Positions 53,619 through 61,989 are shown, counted from the first letter of the stretch. The stretch is DNA of 64,000 bases from Segatella copri (GCF_009494395.1 NZ_VZCB01000084.1:1-64000); one strand, 5' to 3'. Program-made: numbers and translations. Notes: generated by a model from the letters alone, not told the origin.

Positions 53619-53657
53619 GTCGCGAACCCGTGTATGGATATGAATCCTAAGATACTA

Positions 53658-53690
53658 AGGGCCTGCCGTAACTTACGACAGGTCCTTTTT
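53658..53690 (+). terminator. trp attenuator terminator
   Basis: AGGGCCTG-CGTAA pairs with TTACG-CAGGTCCT (one mismatch, one G-T) around a very short loop, followed by five T. It lies between the leader peptide and trpD. Confidence 0.8.
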
Positions 53691-53765
53691 CTATATTCTA
53701 AAGTACTGTATCGTATTTTTCAGATAGTGAGTATTAATATAAAATAGATAAACAGATAGGAGATA

Positions 53766-54779
53766 ATGATTATGGAAATGAAGAATATCTTGAACAGAAT
53801 GTTGAATCATGAAGAGTTGACTCGTGAGGAAACCAAGGATATTATCATCGGTATTACAAAGAGCGAGTTTCCTGAGGAACAGATTACCGCTTTGCTTACT
53901 GGTTTGCAGATGCGTGGCGTTACGGTGGATGAGTTGCTCGGCTTCCGTGATGGTATTTTGGCTACTGGTGTACCTGCCGTCCTGGATTGCGACCGCTATA
54001 TTGATGTTGTAGGTACAGGTGGCGACCGCAAGAATACTTTCAATATCTCAACCACTTCCTGCTTTGTGATTGCCGGTGCCGGTTATAAGGTGGCTAAGCA
54101 TGGCAACTATGCAGCAACTTCCGTAAGTGGAGCTTCTAACGTGATCAAGAATCACGGTGTGCAGTTTACTGACGATATGGACAAGTTGAACCGCAGCATC
54201 AATGAGGCGGGTATTGTTTATCTCCATGCTCAGCTTTTTGCCAAGGCAATGAAGTTTGTGGGTCCTATCCGCAAGGCTTTGCAGTTCCCTACGGTGTTCA
54301 ATCTCCTGGGTCCTTTGGTTAATCCTAGTCAGCCTAAATGTCAGCTCTTGGGTGTTGCCAATCTGGATCAGATGCGCCTTTACAATCAGGTTTATCAGAA
54401 GATAGGTATTGATTACGGAATCGTGAACAGCATTGACGGTTATGATGAGATTTCATTGACCAGCGATTTCAAGGTAACCACCAATAACTATGAAAAGATT
54501 TTCAAGCCACAGGATCTCGGTTTTGATTTGGCTAAACCGGAAGAGGTAAGAGGTGGAGCTACAGAGGAAGAGGCTAAGGATATCTTCGATGCAGTACTGG
54601 AAAACCGTGCGCTTCCTGCTCAGAAGAACATCGTTCTGGCTAATGCTGCCTTTGGAATTCAGGTGATGGAGAAGGGACTGAAGAGCATCGAGGAATGCGT
54701 GGAGATAGCTAGAGAAAGCATCGACTCCGGTAAGGCGCTAGCTACATTCAAGAAGTTCGTGGAGCTGAATAGAGACTAA
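53766..54779 (+). CDS. trpD: Anthranilate phosphoribosyltransferase
   Basis: Transfers the phosphoribosyl group from PRPP to anthranilate (337 aa). The family motifs are DVVGTGGDRKNTFNIST (PRPP and Mg binding, near residue 83), KHGNYAATSVSGASNV and NLLGPLVNPSQP. An AGGAG at 53758-53762 sits 3 nt from ATG 53766 and 9 nt from ATG 53772, so the true start may be the second (MEMKN). It is the first structural gene of the operon. Confidence 0.96.
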   Translation: MIMEMKNILNRMLNHEELTREETKDIIIGITKSEFPEEQITALLTGLQMRGVTVDELLGFRDGILATGVPAVLDCDRYIDVVGTGGDRKNTFNISTTSCFVIAGAGYKVAKHGNYAATSVSGASNVIKNHGVQFTDDMDKLNRSINEAGIVYLHAQLFAKAMKFVGPIRKALQFPTVFNLLGPLVNPSQPKCQLLGVANLDQMRLYNQVYQKIGIDYGIVNSIDGYDEISLTSDFKVTTNNYEKIFKPQDLGFDLAKPEEVRGGATEEEAKDIFDAVLENRALPAQKNIVLANAAFGIQVMEKGLKSIEECVEIARESIDSGKALATFKKFVELNRD

Positions 54780-54788
54780 AAACTGGGG

Positions 54789-54826
54789 GAATCCGATGGA
54801 CTGGGGGGAAATCCTATGGAATCGGA
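54789..54826 (+). repeat. Dispersed hairpin element after trpD
   Basis: AATCCGAT pairs with ATCGGATT across the element. The left flank AACTGG and right flank CAACGGTGG match the element at 18557-18575, indicating one repeat family at two loci. Confidence 0.6.
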
Positions 54827-54885
54827 TTCAACGGTGGTCCAGAGGGGGGACTTGATTCCTGTTTCTGTTTTTCAGGGAGGATAGG

Positions 54886-54928
54886 TAATCATAAAGTTCA
54901 AAGTTCAAGGTTAAAAGTTCAAAGTTGA
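54886..54928 (+). repeat. AATCATAAAGTTCAAA-type heptameric array before trpC
   Basis: The conserved head is followed by imperfect AGTTCAA units, ending 4 nt before the trpC ATG at 54933. Confidence 0.78.
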
Positions 54929-54932
54929 AAAA

Positions 54933-55739
54933 ATGGCTGATATATTAGAAGAGATAGTGGCACATAAGAGGATTGAGATAGAGCAGCGCAAGCGCTTTAT
55001 CCAGCCTCGCCAGATGATAACCCTCACCGAGCAGAAGATGCAGGAGAATGGGGGAAAGGTGATGGGAGGAAGTATGAAGGAGGCGCTGGTGAATTCTGAG
55101 ACAGGAATCATCGCCGAGTTCAAGCGCAAATCGCCAAGTAAGGGGTGGATCAAGGAGGAAGGCAAGCCTAGCATCATTCCTTTGAGCTACCAGAAGAATG
55201 GAGCTTCTGCCCTGAGTATCCTTACCGATATCGATTACTTCGGTGGTTATGATGAGTATATCCAGGAGGCGCGCCATGTGGGTGTTTCTATACCTATATT
55301 ATATAAGAACTTCGTCATCGAGGAATATCAGCTCTTGCAGGCTAGATATTGCGGTGCTTCTGCTGTATTACTCATTGCGGCTTGCCTCAGTAAGGAAGAA
55401 TGTAAGCGGCTGATGAACATGGCTCACCAGCTGGGGATGGAGGTGCTGCTGGAGATGCATAACGAGCGAGACTTCGAGTATGCGGAGCTGGAGCCGGATA
55501 TGTATGGAATCAACAACCGCAACCTGGGTACCTTCGTTACGGATGTTGAGAATAGCTTCCGCTTGGCAGAGAAACTTCCGAAGAATGTATGCAGGGTGAG
55601 TGAGAGTGGAATCTCCAATCCGCTGACCGTTCGCCGATTAAGAGAAGAGGGCGGTTTCCGTGGTTTCCTGATGGGTGAACAGTTCATGAAGCAGGCTGAC
55701 CCGGGAATTGCGCTTCAAGAGTTTATCTCTAAATTATAG
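54933..55739 (+). CDS. trpC: Indole-3-glycerol phosphate synthase
   Basis: Closes the indole ring from carboxyphenylamino-deoxyribulose phosphate (268 aa). Motifs: IIAEFKRKSPSKGWI (catalytic Lys), ILTDIDYFGG, LYKNFVIEEYQL (catalytic Lys), LLEMHNERDFEYAEL and NRNLGTF; the phosphate site is CRVSESGIS. The length and order are normal. The start codon follows a heptameric repeat array, and a 130-bp spacer with three hairpins separates it from trpF. Confidence 0.96.
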   Translation: MADILEEIVAHKRIEIEQRKRFIQPRQMITLTEQKMQENGGKVMGGSMKEALVNSETGIIAEFKRKSPSKGWIKEEGKPSIIPLSYQKNGASALSILTDIDYFGGYDEYIQEARHVGVSIPILYKNFVIEEYQLLQARYCGASAVLLIAACLSKEECKRLMNMAHQLGMEVLLEMHNERDFEYAELEPDMYGINNRNLGTFVTDVENSFRLAEKLPKNVCRVSESGISNPLTVRRLREEGGFRGFLMGEQFMKQADPGIALQEFISKL

Positions 55740-55740
55740 G

Positions 55741-55858
55741 ACTTTCGCAAGTTTTTCTCCTTACGCCCTAAAGGGCAGAAGCTCCTAGCCCAGGGCAACG
55801 CCCTGGGTATAGATAGCCGTCAGCAATGCGCCCTGTAAGGGCAAAAGCTTTAGAATCA
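55741..55858 (+). repeat. Dispersed element of three GC-rich hairpins between trpC and trpF
   Basis: GCCCT-AA-AGGGC (55765-55776), CCCAGGGC-AAC-GCCCTGGG (55789-55807) and GCCCT-GTA-AGGGC (55830-55842) are spaced about 12-22 bp apart in an otherwise AT-rich gap. The composition is unlike the flanking genes. It looks like a REP/MITE-type element. Confidence 0.7.
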
Positions 55859-55872
55859 TAAATAATAATATA

Positions 55873-56502
55873 ATGTTAGTAAAGGTTTGTGGAATGCGTG
55901 AACCTGAGAATATAGAGCAGGTTGCGCAACTCGGCGTAGACATGATTGGATTCATTTTCTATCCTAAGTCTCCACGATATGTTAGCCAGGCGGTGTCTCG
56001 CTCGGATGCTGACCGGAAGGTTTGCAGAGTGGGAGTCTTCGTGAATGATTCCATTCCGGATATGGTGGATAGGATTCATTCCTTCTCCCTGAATGCGGTG
56101 CAACTGCATGGCGGCGAGAGCAGAGAAGTTTGCGAACAGCTGCGTGAAGCCAACGGGGAGATTAAGATAATCAAAGCCATCAGTGTTTCCGATGCTGGGG
56201 ATATTCAGAAATATAAGGAGTATGTAGGCGCTGTTGACTACTTTCTTTTCGACACCAAATGTAAGACGGTGGGTGGAAGTGGTCAGCAGTTTGATTGGCA
56301 AGTTCTCGATGAATATGATGGCGATGTTCCATTCCTGTTGAGTGGTGGCATTGGTCCGGAGGATGTTTCCCGCGTTCGTTCTTTCCATCATCCCGAATGC
56401 ATCGGTATCGACCTCAACTCCAGGTTTGAGATAGAACCAGGGGTGAAGGATGTGGAGAAACTCAGGAAATTCCTTTTAAAAGGTAAAAAAGTAAAAAGGT
56501 AA
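55873..56502 (+). CDS. trpF: Phosphoribosylanthranilate isomerase
   Basis: Catalyses the Amadori rearrangement before ring closure (209 aa). The start VKVCGMREPENI carries the catalytic Cys. GFIFYPKSPRYV, VQLHGGES and the C-terminal GIDLNSRFEIEPGVKD (catalytic Asp, phosphate loop) are conserved. The final residues LLKGKKVKR and the stop codon are encoded by a GGTAAAA/AGTAAAA heptameric repeat, so a repeat has replaced or extended the natural C-terminus. Confidence 0.95.
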   Translation: MLVKVCGMREPENIEQVAQLGVDMIGFIFYPKSPRYVSQAVSRSDADRKVCRVGVFVNDSIPDMVDRIHSFSLNAVQLHGGESREVCEQLREANGEIKIIKAISVSDAGDIQKYKEYVGAVDYFLFDTKCKTVGGSGQQFDWQVLDEYDGDVPFLLSGGIGPEDVSRVRSFHHPECIGIDLNSRFEIEPGVKDVEKLRKFLLKGKKVKR

Positions 56503-56520
56503 AAAAGTAAAAAAACAAAA
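56477..56520 (+). repeat. GGTAAAA-type heptameric array spanning the trpF stop and trpA leader
   Basis: 7-bp units run from within the last trpF codons through the stop to the base before the trpA ATG (56522). The same array type lies between groES and groEL. Confidence 0.78.
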
Positions 56521-56521
56521 A

Positions 56522-57298
56522 ATGAACAAGATAAATGCATTGTTTGCTAACAATAAAGACCGCAAGCTTTTGAGCTTGTATTTCTGTGCTGGCTGCCCAA
56601 CCTTGGAAGGTACCGGCGATGTGATTAAGGCGATGGAACGTAAGGGCATCGACATGATTGAGGTAGGAATCCCTTTCAGCGATCCATTGGCTGATGGACC
56701 TGTTATTCAGAGCGCAGGTACCAAGGCCTTGAAGAACGGAATGACCGTGAAGAAGCTCTTCGGCCAGTTGAAGGCTATCAAGGATGAAGTCCAGCTTCCA
56801 TTGGTACTGATGGGTTATCTCAACCCTATCATGCACTATGGCATCGAGGAGTTCTTCAAGAGTTGCGTAGAGAGTGGAGTCAGTGGAACCATCATTCCTG
56901 ATCTTCCTTTTGATGATTATCTGAAGGTGGTGAAGCCGATTGCTGACAAGTACGATATCCGTGTCATCATGATGATTACTCCGGAAACCAGCGAGGAGCG
57001 CATCCGCTTTATCGATGAGCATACCGATGGCTTCATCTATATGGTCAGCTCTGCCAGTATCACGGGTGCCCAGAGCAACTTCGGTGATGCCAAGCTCGCT
57101 TACTTCAATCATATCAACAGCATGAACCTCCGCAACCCTCGCATGATTGGTTTCGGCATCAGCAACAAGCAGACGCTTACCAGTGCGCAGGATAATGCCG
57201 CCGGTGCCATCATCGGCAGCAAGTTCGTGACATTGCTCAATGAGACCCTGGATCCAGACAAGGCACTGGATGAACTCTTCGAGGCACTCAAACATTAA
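56522..57298 (+). CDS. trpA: Tryptophan synthase alpha subunit
   Basis: Cleaves indole-3-glycerol phosphate to indole, which passes to TrpB (258 aa). LYFCAGCPTLEGTGDVI, MIEVGIPFSDPLADGPVIQ (catalytic Glu and Asp), LMGYLNPIMHYG and the phosphate-binding GFGISNKQTL are all present. It precedes trpB, with a 132-bp gap of repeats that can form a long hairpin. The usual order in close translational coupling is B then A, so this arrangement is less common. Confidence 0.96.
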   Translation: MNKINALFANNKDRKLLSLYFCAGCPTLEGTGDVIKAMERKGIDMIEVGIPFSDPLADGPVIQSAGTKALKNGMTVKKLFGQLKAIKDEVQLPLVLMGYLNPIMHYGIEEFFKSCVESGVSGTIIPDLPFDDYLKVVKPIADKYDIRVIMMITPETSEERIRFIDEHTDGFIYMVSSASITGAQSNFGDAKLAYFNHINSMNLRNPRMIGFGISNKQTLTSAQDNAAGAIIGSKFVTLLNETLDPDKALDELFEALKH

Positions 57299-57300
57299 CA

Positions 57301-57429
57301 TTGAACATTGAACTTGGAACTTTGAACTTTATGATATGCTGTCTTGGTAATCATAAAGTTCAAAATCCAAGGTTCCAAGTTCAAAGTAAGAGAGTAATCA
57401 TAAAGTTCAAAATTCAAAGTTCAAAGTAA
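57301..57429 (+). repeat. Inverted and direct heptameric arrays between trpA and trpB
   Basis: The left part (57306-57334, TTGAACTTGGAACTTTGAAC and TTTATGAT) is the inverse complement of 57350-57380 (ATCATAAAGTTCAAA, GGTTCCAAGTTCAA). This gives a long imperfect hairpin. A second AATCATAAAGTTCAAA array at about 57396-57429 ends just before the trpB ATG (57431). Confidence 0.8.
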
Positions 57430-57430
57430 T

Positions 57431-58630
57431 ATGTATCAAGTTGACGATAAAGGATTTTTTGGAAAATTCGGAGGAGCTTACGTTCCTGAAATATTATATA
57501 AGTGTGTAACAGAACTCCAGCAGGCTTACAAGCCTATCATCGAGAGCGAGGAGTTCAAGAAAGAATATCATGCCCTGTTGAAAGATTACGTGGGCCGTCC
57601 TTCACCTCTTTATTATGCCAAGCGCATGAGCGAGAAGTATGGCTGCCAGCTCTATCTGAAGCGTGAGGATCTGAACCATACCGGTGCACACAAAATCAAT
57701 AACACCATTGGTCAGATTCTGATGGCAAAGAAGATGGGCAAGACCCGTATCATCGCCGAAACGGGTGCCGGCCAGCATGGCGTTGCTACTGCCACCGTCT
57801 GCGCCCTGATGGATATGAAGTGCGAAATCTTCATGGGTGCCACCGATGTAGAGCGCCAGCATACCAACGTGGAACGTATGAAGATGCTGGGTGCCAAGGT
57901 AAACCCTGTTCGCACAGGTAATATGACCCTGAGCGATGCCTGCTCTGAGGCCATCCGCGACTGGTGCTGTCACCCACAGGATACCTTCTACATCGTAGGT
58001 TCCACCATGGGTCCGCATCCTTACCCAGATATTGTGGCAAAGATGCAGAGCGTCATCTCTGAGGAACTGAAATGGCAGTTGGAGGAGAAGGTTGGTCGCG
58101 ATTATCCTGATTACCTCATCGCCTGCGTGGGTGGCGGAAGCAATGCTGCAGGTACCATCTATCATTACATCGATGATGAGCGTGTTCAGATTTATCTGGC
58201 TGAGGCTGCCGGTCATGGCATCGATACCAACTATACCGCTGCCACCATGCATTGCGGAACAGAGGGAATCATCCACGGTGCCCGCACCCTGGTGATGCAG
58301 ACAGAGGATGGTCAGATTGAGGAAGCCTTCACCATCAGTGCCGGTTTGGATTACCCAGGCATCGGACCTATGCACGCCGACCTTGCTACCCGTGGAAGAA
58401 GTCATGTGCTTGCCATCAAGGACGATGAGGCTATCTATGCCGGTTATGAGTTGACCCGCATGGAGGGTATCATCCCAGCCATTGAGAGCGCACATGCAGT
58501 GGCAGCCTTGAAGAAGATGAAGTTCAAGAAGGACGATGTCGTTGTCCTGACCGTTTCAGGCCGTGGCGACAAGGATGTGGAGACGTATTTGAGCCATAAG
58601 GAAATGGCAGGAGAATATGGCAATTTCTAA
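57431..58630 (+). CDS. trpB: Tryptophan synthase beta subunit
   Basis: A PLP-dependent enzyme that condenses indole with serine (399 aa). It has the N-terminal FGKFGGAYVPEIL, the PLP lysine in LNHTGAHKINNTIGQ (about residue 87), GAGQHGVATATVCAL, the phosphate-binding CVGGGSNAAGT and the C-terminal TVSGRGDKDVETY. Length is normal for the TrpB1 type that partners TrpA. The next gene, trpE, begins within 4-28 bp. Confidence 0.97.
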   Translation: MYQVDDKGFFGKFGGAYVPEILYKCVTELQQAYKPIIESEEFKKEYHALLKDYVGRPSPLYYAKRMSEKYGCQLYLKREDLNHTGAHKINNTIGQILMAKKMGKTRIIAETGAGQHGVATATVCALMDMKCEIFMGATDVERQHTNVERMKMLGAKVNPVRTGNMTLSDACSEAIRDWCCHPQDTFYIVGSTMGPHPYPDIVAKMQSVISEELKWQLEEKVGRDYPDYLIACVGGGSNAAGTIYHYIDDERVQIYLAEAAGHGIDTNYTAATMHCGTEGIIHGARTLVMQTEDGQIEEAFTISAGLDYPGIGPMHADLATRGRSHVLAIKDDEAIYAGYELTRMEGIIPAIESAHAVAALKKMKFKKDDVVVLTVSGRGDKDVETYLSHKEMAGEYGNF

Positions 58631-58657
58631 AGCATGATTTCAATCAATAAGAGAAAA

Positions 58658-60118
58658 ATGGCAAAGTTTAATTATAAGACAGTAACCCGCAAGATTCTTG
58701 CTGACCTCTATACGCCGGTGGGAGTCTATATGCGATTGAGAGATATTTATCCCCAGTCGGCTCTGATGGAGAGTTCCGACTATCATGGTTCCGAGAACTC
58801 CAGATCCTTCATCGGTGTTCATCCGTTGGCAAGTATCGCCGTGAGCCATGGCGAGGTGATCAAGATCTATCCTGACGGCAGCGTAGAAAAGGAAACGCTC
58901 CCTGCTTTCGGCGAAGGAAAGGGCGAGCAGTGCAAGCTCGCCATCTCCAAGTCAATCAATGATTTCATCAAGAGTTTTCATGTAGAAGGTGAGAGCAAGG
59001 ACTTCTGCGGCTTGTATGGTTTCACCACCTTCAATGCTGTGAGATATTTCGAGAATATCCCGGTAAAGGATACTACGATGGAGAAGAACGATGCTCCGGA
59101 TATCTATTATATAATGTATAAGGATATCATCGTTTTCGACCACTTCAACAATACGATGGAGTTGATTGCGCTTCAAGAGAGTCAAGAACGAAGAGTGAAG
59201 AGTGAAGAATCTTACTCTTCACTTCCTGAGCTCGATGCCCTGCTCAAGGCCGTGAACAAGGCGAACGTGAAGCCTTATGATTTCCATCCAGTGGGCGAAA
59301 CATTTTCTACCCTTACCGATGAGGAGCATAAGGAGAACATCCGCAAGTGCATCCAGCACTGTCTGCGTGGTGATGTCTTCCAGATTGTTGTCAGCCGTCG
59401 CTTCATCCAGAAATACGAGGGCGATGACTTCAAGCTCTATCGTGCCCTGCGCAGCATCAACCCATCGCCATATCTCTTTTATTTCGATTTCGGAGGATTC
59501 CGTATCTTCGGTTCTTCACCGGAAACCCACAACCGCATCGTGGGCGACAAGGCGTTTATCGACCCTATTGCCGGAACCACCAAGCGTACGGGCGATATGG
59601 AGCAGGATAGAAAGGCTGCCGAATTCCTCCGCAACGACCCGAAGGAGAATGCTGAGCACGTGATGCTGGTAGATTTGGCGCGCAATGACCTGAGCCGCAA
59701 CTGCCATGGCGTGAAGGTAGATTTCTATAAAGATATGCAGTTCTATAGCCACGTCATCCACCTGGTGAGCCGTGTGAGCGGAACCCTGGATCAGGATGCC
59801 GACCATATCAAGGAGTTTATAGATACCTTCCCTGCCGGTACCCTGAGCGGTGCTCCAAAGGTAAGGGCGATGCAGATTATCTCCGAACTGGAGCCTCATA
59901 ACCGTGGAGCCTACGGTGGCTGTATCGGTTTCATCGGCTTGAATGGTGATTTGAATCAGGCTATCGTTATCCGAACCTTCATCAGCCGAAATGGCGAACT
60001 CTGGTTCCAGGCAGGAAGTGGAGTAGTGGCGAAAAGCAACGACCAGTATGAGCTGGAAGAGTGTAATAACAAGTTGGGCGCATTGACCAAGGCGATACAT
60101 ATTGCAGAGAAGCTTTAG
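58658..60118 (+). CDS. trpE: Anthranilate synthase component I
   Basis: Makes anthranilate from chorismate with ammonia from TrpG (486 aa). The feedback site is ALMESSD (LLES-type). The catalytic domain includes HCLRGDVFQIVVSRRF, RIFGSSPETH, PIAGTTKRTGD, LVDLARNDLSRNC and TFPAGTLSGAPKVRAMQII. I prefer ATG 58658 (MAKFNYKTVTRKIL) to 58634 because family similarity begins there. Near residues 176-189 the sequence QERRVKSEESYSS is encoded by a GAAGAGT-type heptameric repeat plus its inverted copy, an apparent insertion in a linker. Confidence 0.94.
   Translation: MAKFNYKTVTRKILADLYTPVGVYMRLRDIYPQSALMESSDYHGSENSRSFIGVHPLASIAVSHGEVIKIYPDGSVEKETLPAFGEGKGEQCKLAISKSINDFIKSFHVEGESKDFCGLYGFTTFNAVRYFENIPVKDTTMEKNDAPDIYYIMYKDIIVFDHFNNTMELIALQESQERRVKSEESYSSLPELDALLKAVNKANVKPYDFHPVGETFSTLTDEEHKENIRKCIQHCLRGDVFQIVVSRRFIQKYEGDDFKLYRALRSINPSPYLFYFDFGGFRIFGSSPETHNRIVGDKAFIDPIAGTTKRTGDMEQDRKAAEFLRNDPKENAEHVMLVDLARNDLSRNCHGVKVDFYKDMQFYSHVIHLVSRVSGTLDQDADHIKEFIDTFPAGTLSGAPKVRAMQIISELEPHNRGAYGGCIGFIGLNGDLNQAIVIRTFISRNGELWFQAGSGVVAKSNDQYELEECNNKLGALTKAIHIAEKL
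59184..59224 (+). repeat. GAAGAGT heptameric repeat with inverted copy inside trpE
   Basis: AGTGAAGAGT (59194-59203) is inversely repeated at 59214-59223, a 10-bp stem with a 10-nt loop. The same units form the array before guaA at 13815-13859. It is in-frame and without stops. Confidence 0.75.
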
Positions 60119-60187
60119 GTAGTGATTAGTGAGTAGTGATTAATGATTAGTGAGGAATAATCACTAATAAATAATCAATAATAAATA
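60119..60187 (+). repeat. TAGTGAT-type heptameric array with inverted copy before trpG
   Basis: TAGTGAT units are followed by their inverse (TTAGTGA/TCACTAA stem) and then AATAAT-type sequence, ending at the trpG ATG. The same units without clear inversion lie at 63305-63358 before prfC. Confidence 0.7.
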
Positions 60188-60757
60188 ATGAAGATGAAAG
60201 TAGTAATCATAGATAATTACGATTCCTTCACCTATAATCTGGCACATCTGGTGAAGGAGTTGGGAGCAGAAGTTACGGTTTATCGCAATGACCAGTTCCA
60301 GTTGCGCGAGCTGGAGCCATTCGATAAGATTATATTGAGTCCGGGTCCGGGAATCCCATCCGAGGCGGGTTTGCTAATGGATGTCATCAAGAAGTATGCG
60401 GGCATCAAGCCGATGCTGGGCGTCTGTCTGGGTCATCAGGCTATCGGCGAGGCGTTTGGTGCCAAGTTGACCAATCTCTCTGAGGTTTATCATGGAGTGG
60501 CAACACCCTGTACACAGTTCGGCAACGACCCGATTTTCCGCGGTATGGATAAGCGTATAGAGATTGGCAGATACCATTCTTGGGTGGTAGACCGTACCGG
60601 ATTTCCTGAGTGTCTGGATGTAACCGCCGTGAGCGATGATGGTTGCATCATGGGATTGAAGCATAAGAATTATGATATTCACGGCATCCAGTTCCATCCC
60701 GAGAGCGTGTTGACACCAGAAGGAAAGACCATTGTCAAGAACTGGTTGTTTGACTAG
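60188..60757 (+). CDS. trpG: Anthranilate synthase component II (glutamine amidotransferase)
   Basis: Supplies ammonia from glutamine to TrpE (189 aa). Class I amidotransferase with IDNYDSFTYNLAHLV, LSPGPGIPSEAG, the nucleophile Cys in GVCLGHQAIGEAFG and the His-Glu pair in GIQFHPESVLTPEG. Such a subunit can also serve p-aminobenzoate synthase, but position makes the trp role clear. The start is 60188 or the in-frame ATG at 60194. It ends the operon. Confidence 0.95.
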   Translation: MKMKVVIIDNYDSFTYNLAHLVKELGAEVTVYRNDQFQLRELEPFDKIILSPGPGIPSEAGLLMDVIKKYAGIKPMLGVCLGHQAIGEAFGAKLTNLSEVYHGVATPCTQFGNDPIFRGMDKRIEIGRYHSWVVDRTGFPECLDVTAVSDDGCIMGLKHKNYDIHGIQFHPESVLTPEGKTIVKNWLFD

Positions 60758-60775
60758 TAGGATATATAAAAAAGT

Positions 60776-60811
60776 AAAAAGCTTGACGCTCTCACGAGTG
60801 CCAAGCTTTTT
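60776..60811. terminator. Bidirectional terminator between trpG and glucokinase
   Basis: AAAAAGCTTG pairs with CAAGCTTTTT around a partly paired loop; A and T runs allow termination of both convergent units. Confidence 0.85.
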
Positions 60812-60856
60812 CCATCTTAAAAATAGATGATGACCTAAGTGTTATATTATAAAATT

Positions 60857-61837
60857 CTACAATTCCCAACCCACAGCGCTTGCACCAAGTACAGCAGCTG
60901 AGCTACCATCGAGGGTAGAAACAAGGAATTTAGCCTTGCCCTTGTAAATCTTCAATACGTTCTTGTCGTAAGCTTCCTTCAAAGGCTTCATCAGGAGATC
61001 GCCAGCCTTGGTCAGACCACCGAAGAATACGAATGCCTCAGGAGCAGAGAATGCTGCGAAGTTAGCACAAGCCTCACCCAGCATCTTGCCGGTGAAGTCG
61101 TAGATGCTCTTAGCCAAAGCATCACCCTTGCCTGCAGCCACACTTACGTCGTATGAAGTAATATCTTCTGGCTTCATATCGCGGAGCAATGAAGGCTCAT
61201 CTGTCTTCTGAAGGAATTCACGGGCAGTGCGAGCTACACCGGTAGCAGAGCAGTATGCCTCCAGGCAACCCTTGCGGCCGCAGCCACATGGACGACCTTC
61301 CTCACCAGGAACCATGATTACGTGACCCAACTCGCCAGCGAAACCATCGCTTCCGTAAACCATCTGACCGTTGATGACGATACCAGAACCCACACCAGTA
61401 CCGAGCGTGATATCGATGAAGTTCTTCATACCGCGAGCCACGCCATAAGTCATCTCGCCGAGAGCAGCAGCGTTGGCATCATTGGTCAAAGCAACAGGAA
61501 TGCCACCGAGAGCCTTGCTGAAGAGATCAGCCAATGGCACAACGCCATCATGAGCCCAAGGCAGGTTTGGAGCAAATTCGATAGTTCCATTATAATAATT
61601 GCCATTAGGTGCACCGATACCCATAGCCTTAATCTTATCGAGACCACCAACGGTATCGATTACAGGTATGAGCGCCTCAGTTGCAGCCTTTACATAGTCG
61701 TCTACATTATCATAGCCCCCAGTTTTAATAGCTGTTGTAGCTTTGATTTCTCCACGTGCATCTACGATGCCGAAAACAGAGTTAGTACCACCGAGGTCTA
61801 ATCCGATAACATACGGTTTCATTGCATTTTCAGTCAT
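60857..61837 (-). CDS. ROK-family glucokinase
   Basis: Phosphorylates glucose or a related hexose with ATP in the cytoplasm (326 aa). The N-terminal phosphate loop is VIGLDLGGTNSVFGIVD. The catalytic Asp is in PVALTNDANAAALGE. The zinc-binding ROK signature CGCGRKGCLEAYCS follows GELGHV. It lacks an N-terminal helix-turn-helix, so it is an enzyme, not a ROK repressor. Glucose released from glycogen or pectin-associated sugars could feed it. N-acetylhexosamine specificity is an alternative. Confidence 0.9.
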   Translation of the reverse strand: MTENAMKPYVIGLDLGGTNSVFGIVDARGEIKATTAIKTGGYDNVDDYVKAATEALIPVIDTVGGLDKIKAMGIGAPNGNYYNGTIEFAPNLPWAHDGVVPLADLFSKALGGIPVALTNDANAAALGEMTYGVARGMKNFIDITLGTGVGSGIVINGQMVYGSDGFAGELGHVIMVPGEEGRPCGCGRKGCLEAYCSATGVARTAREFLQKTDEPSLLRDMKPEDITSYDVSVAAGKGDALAKSIYDFTGKMLGEACANFAAFSAPEAFVFFGGLTKAGDLLMKPLKEAYDKNVLKIYKGKAKFLVSTLDGSSAAVLGASAVGWEL

Positions 61838-61878
61838 GTTATTCTTTAAAATTAGTTAGAATGTTATTAATTTTGACG

Positions 61879-61910
61879 CAAAGATATATAAAAGTAGTCA
61901 AAAAAACAAG
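61879..61910 (-). promoter_or_regulatory. Glucokinase promoter
   Basis: On the minus strand CTTG (61907-61910), 20 nt, then TATCTTTG (61879-61886), about 40 bp before the ATG. Confidence 0.5.
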
Positions 61911-61981
61911 ATTTATACGATAAAAAAATGTGAAAAGCGAATATTTTATTAGAAATATAGTCGAATATGCTCGAAATTTTG

Positions 61982-61989
61982 TATCTTTG
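61982..61989 (+). promoter_or_regulatory. -7 box immediately before the LysE-type exporter
   Basis: TATCTTTG at 61982-61989 lies 9 nt before ATG 61999; the -33 element is weak. The transcript should have almost no leader. Confidence 0.45.
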
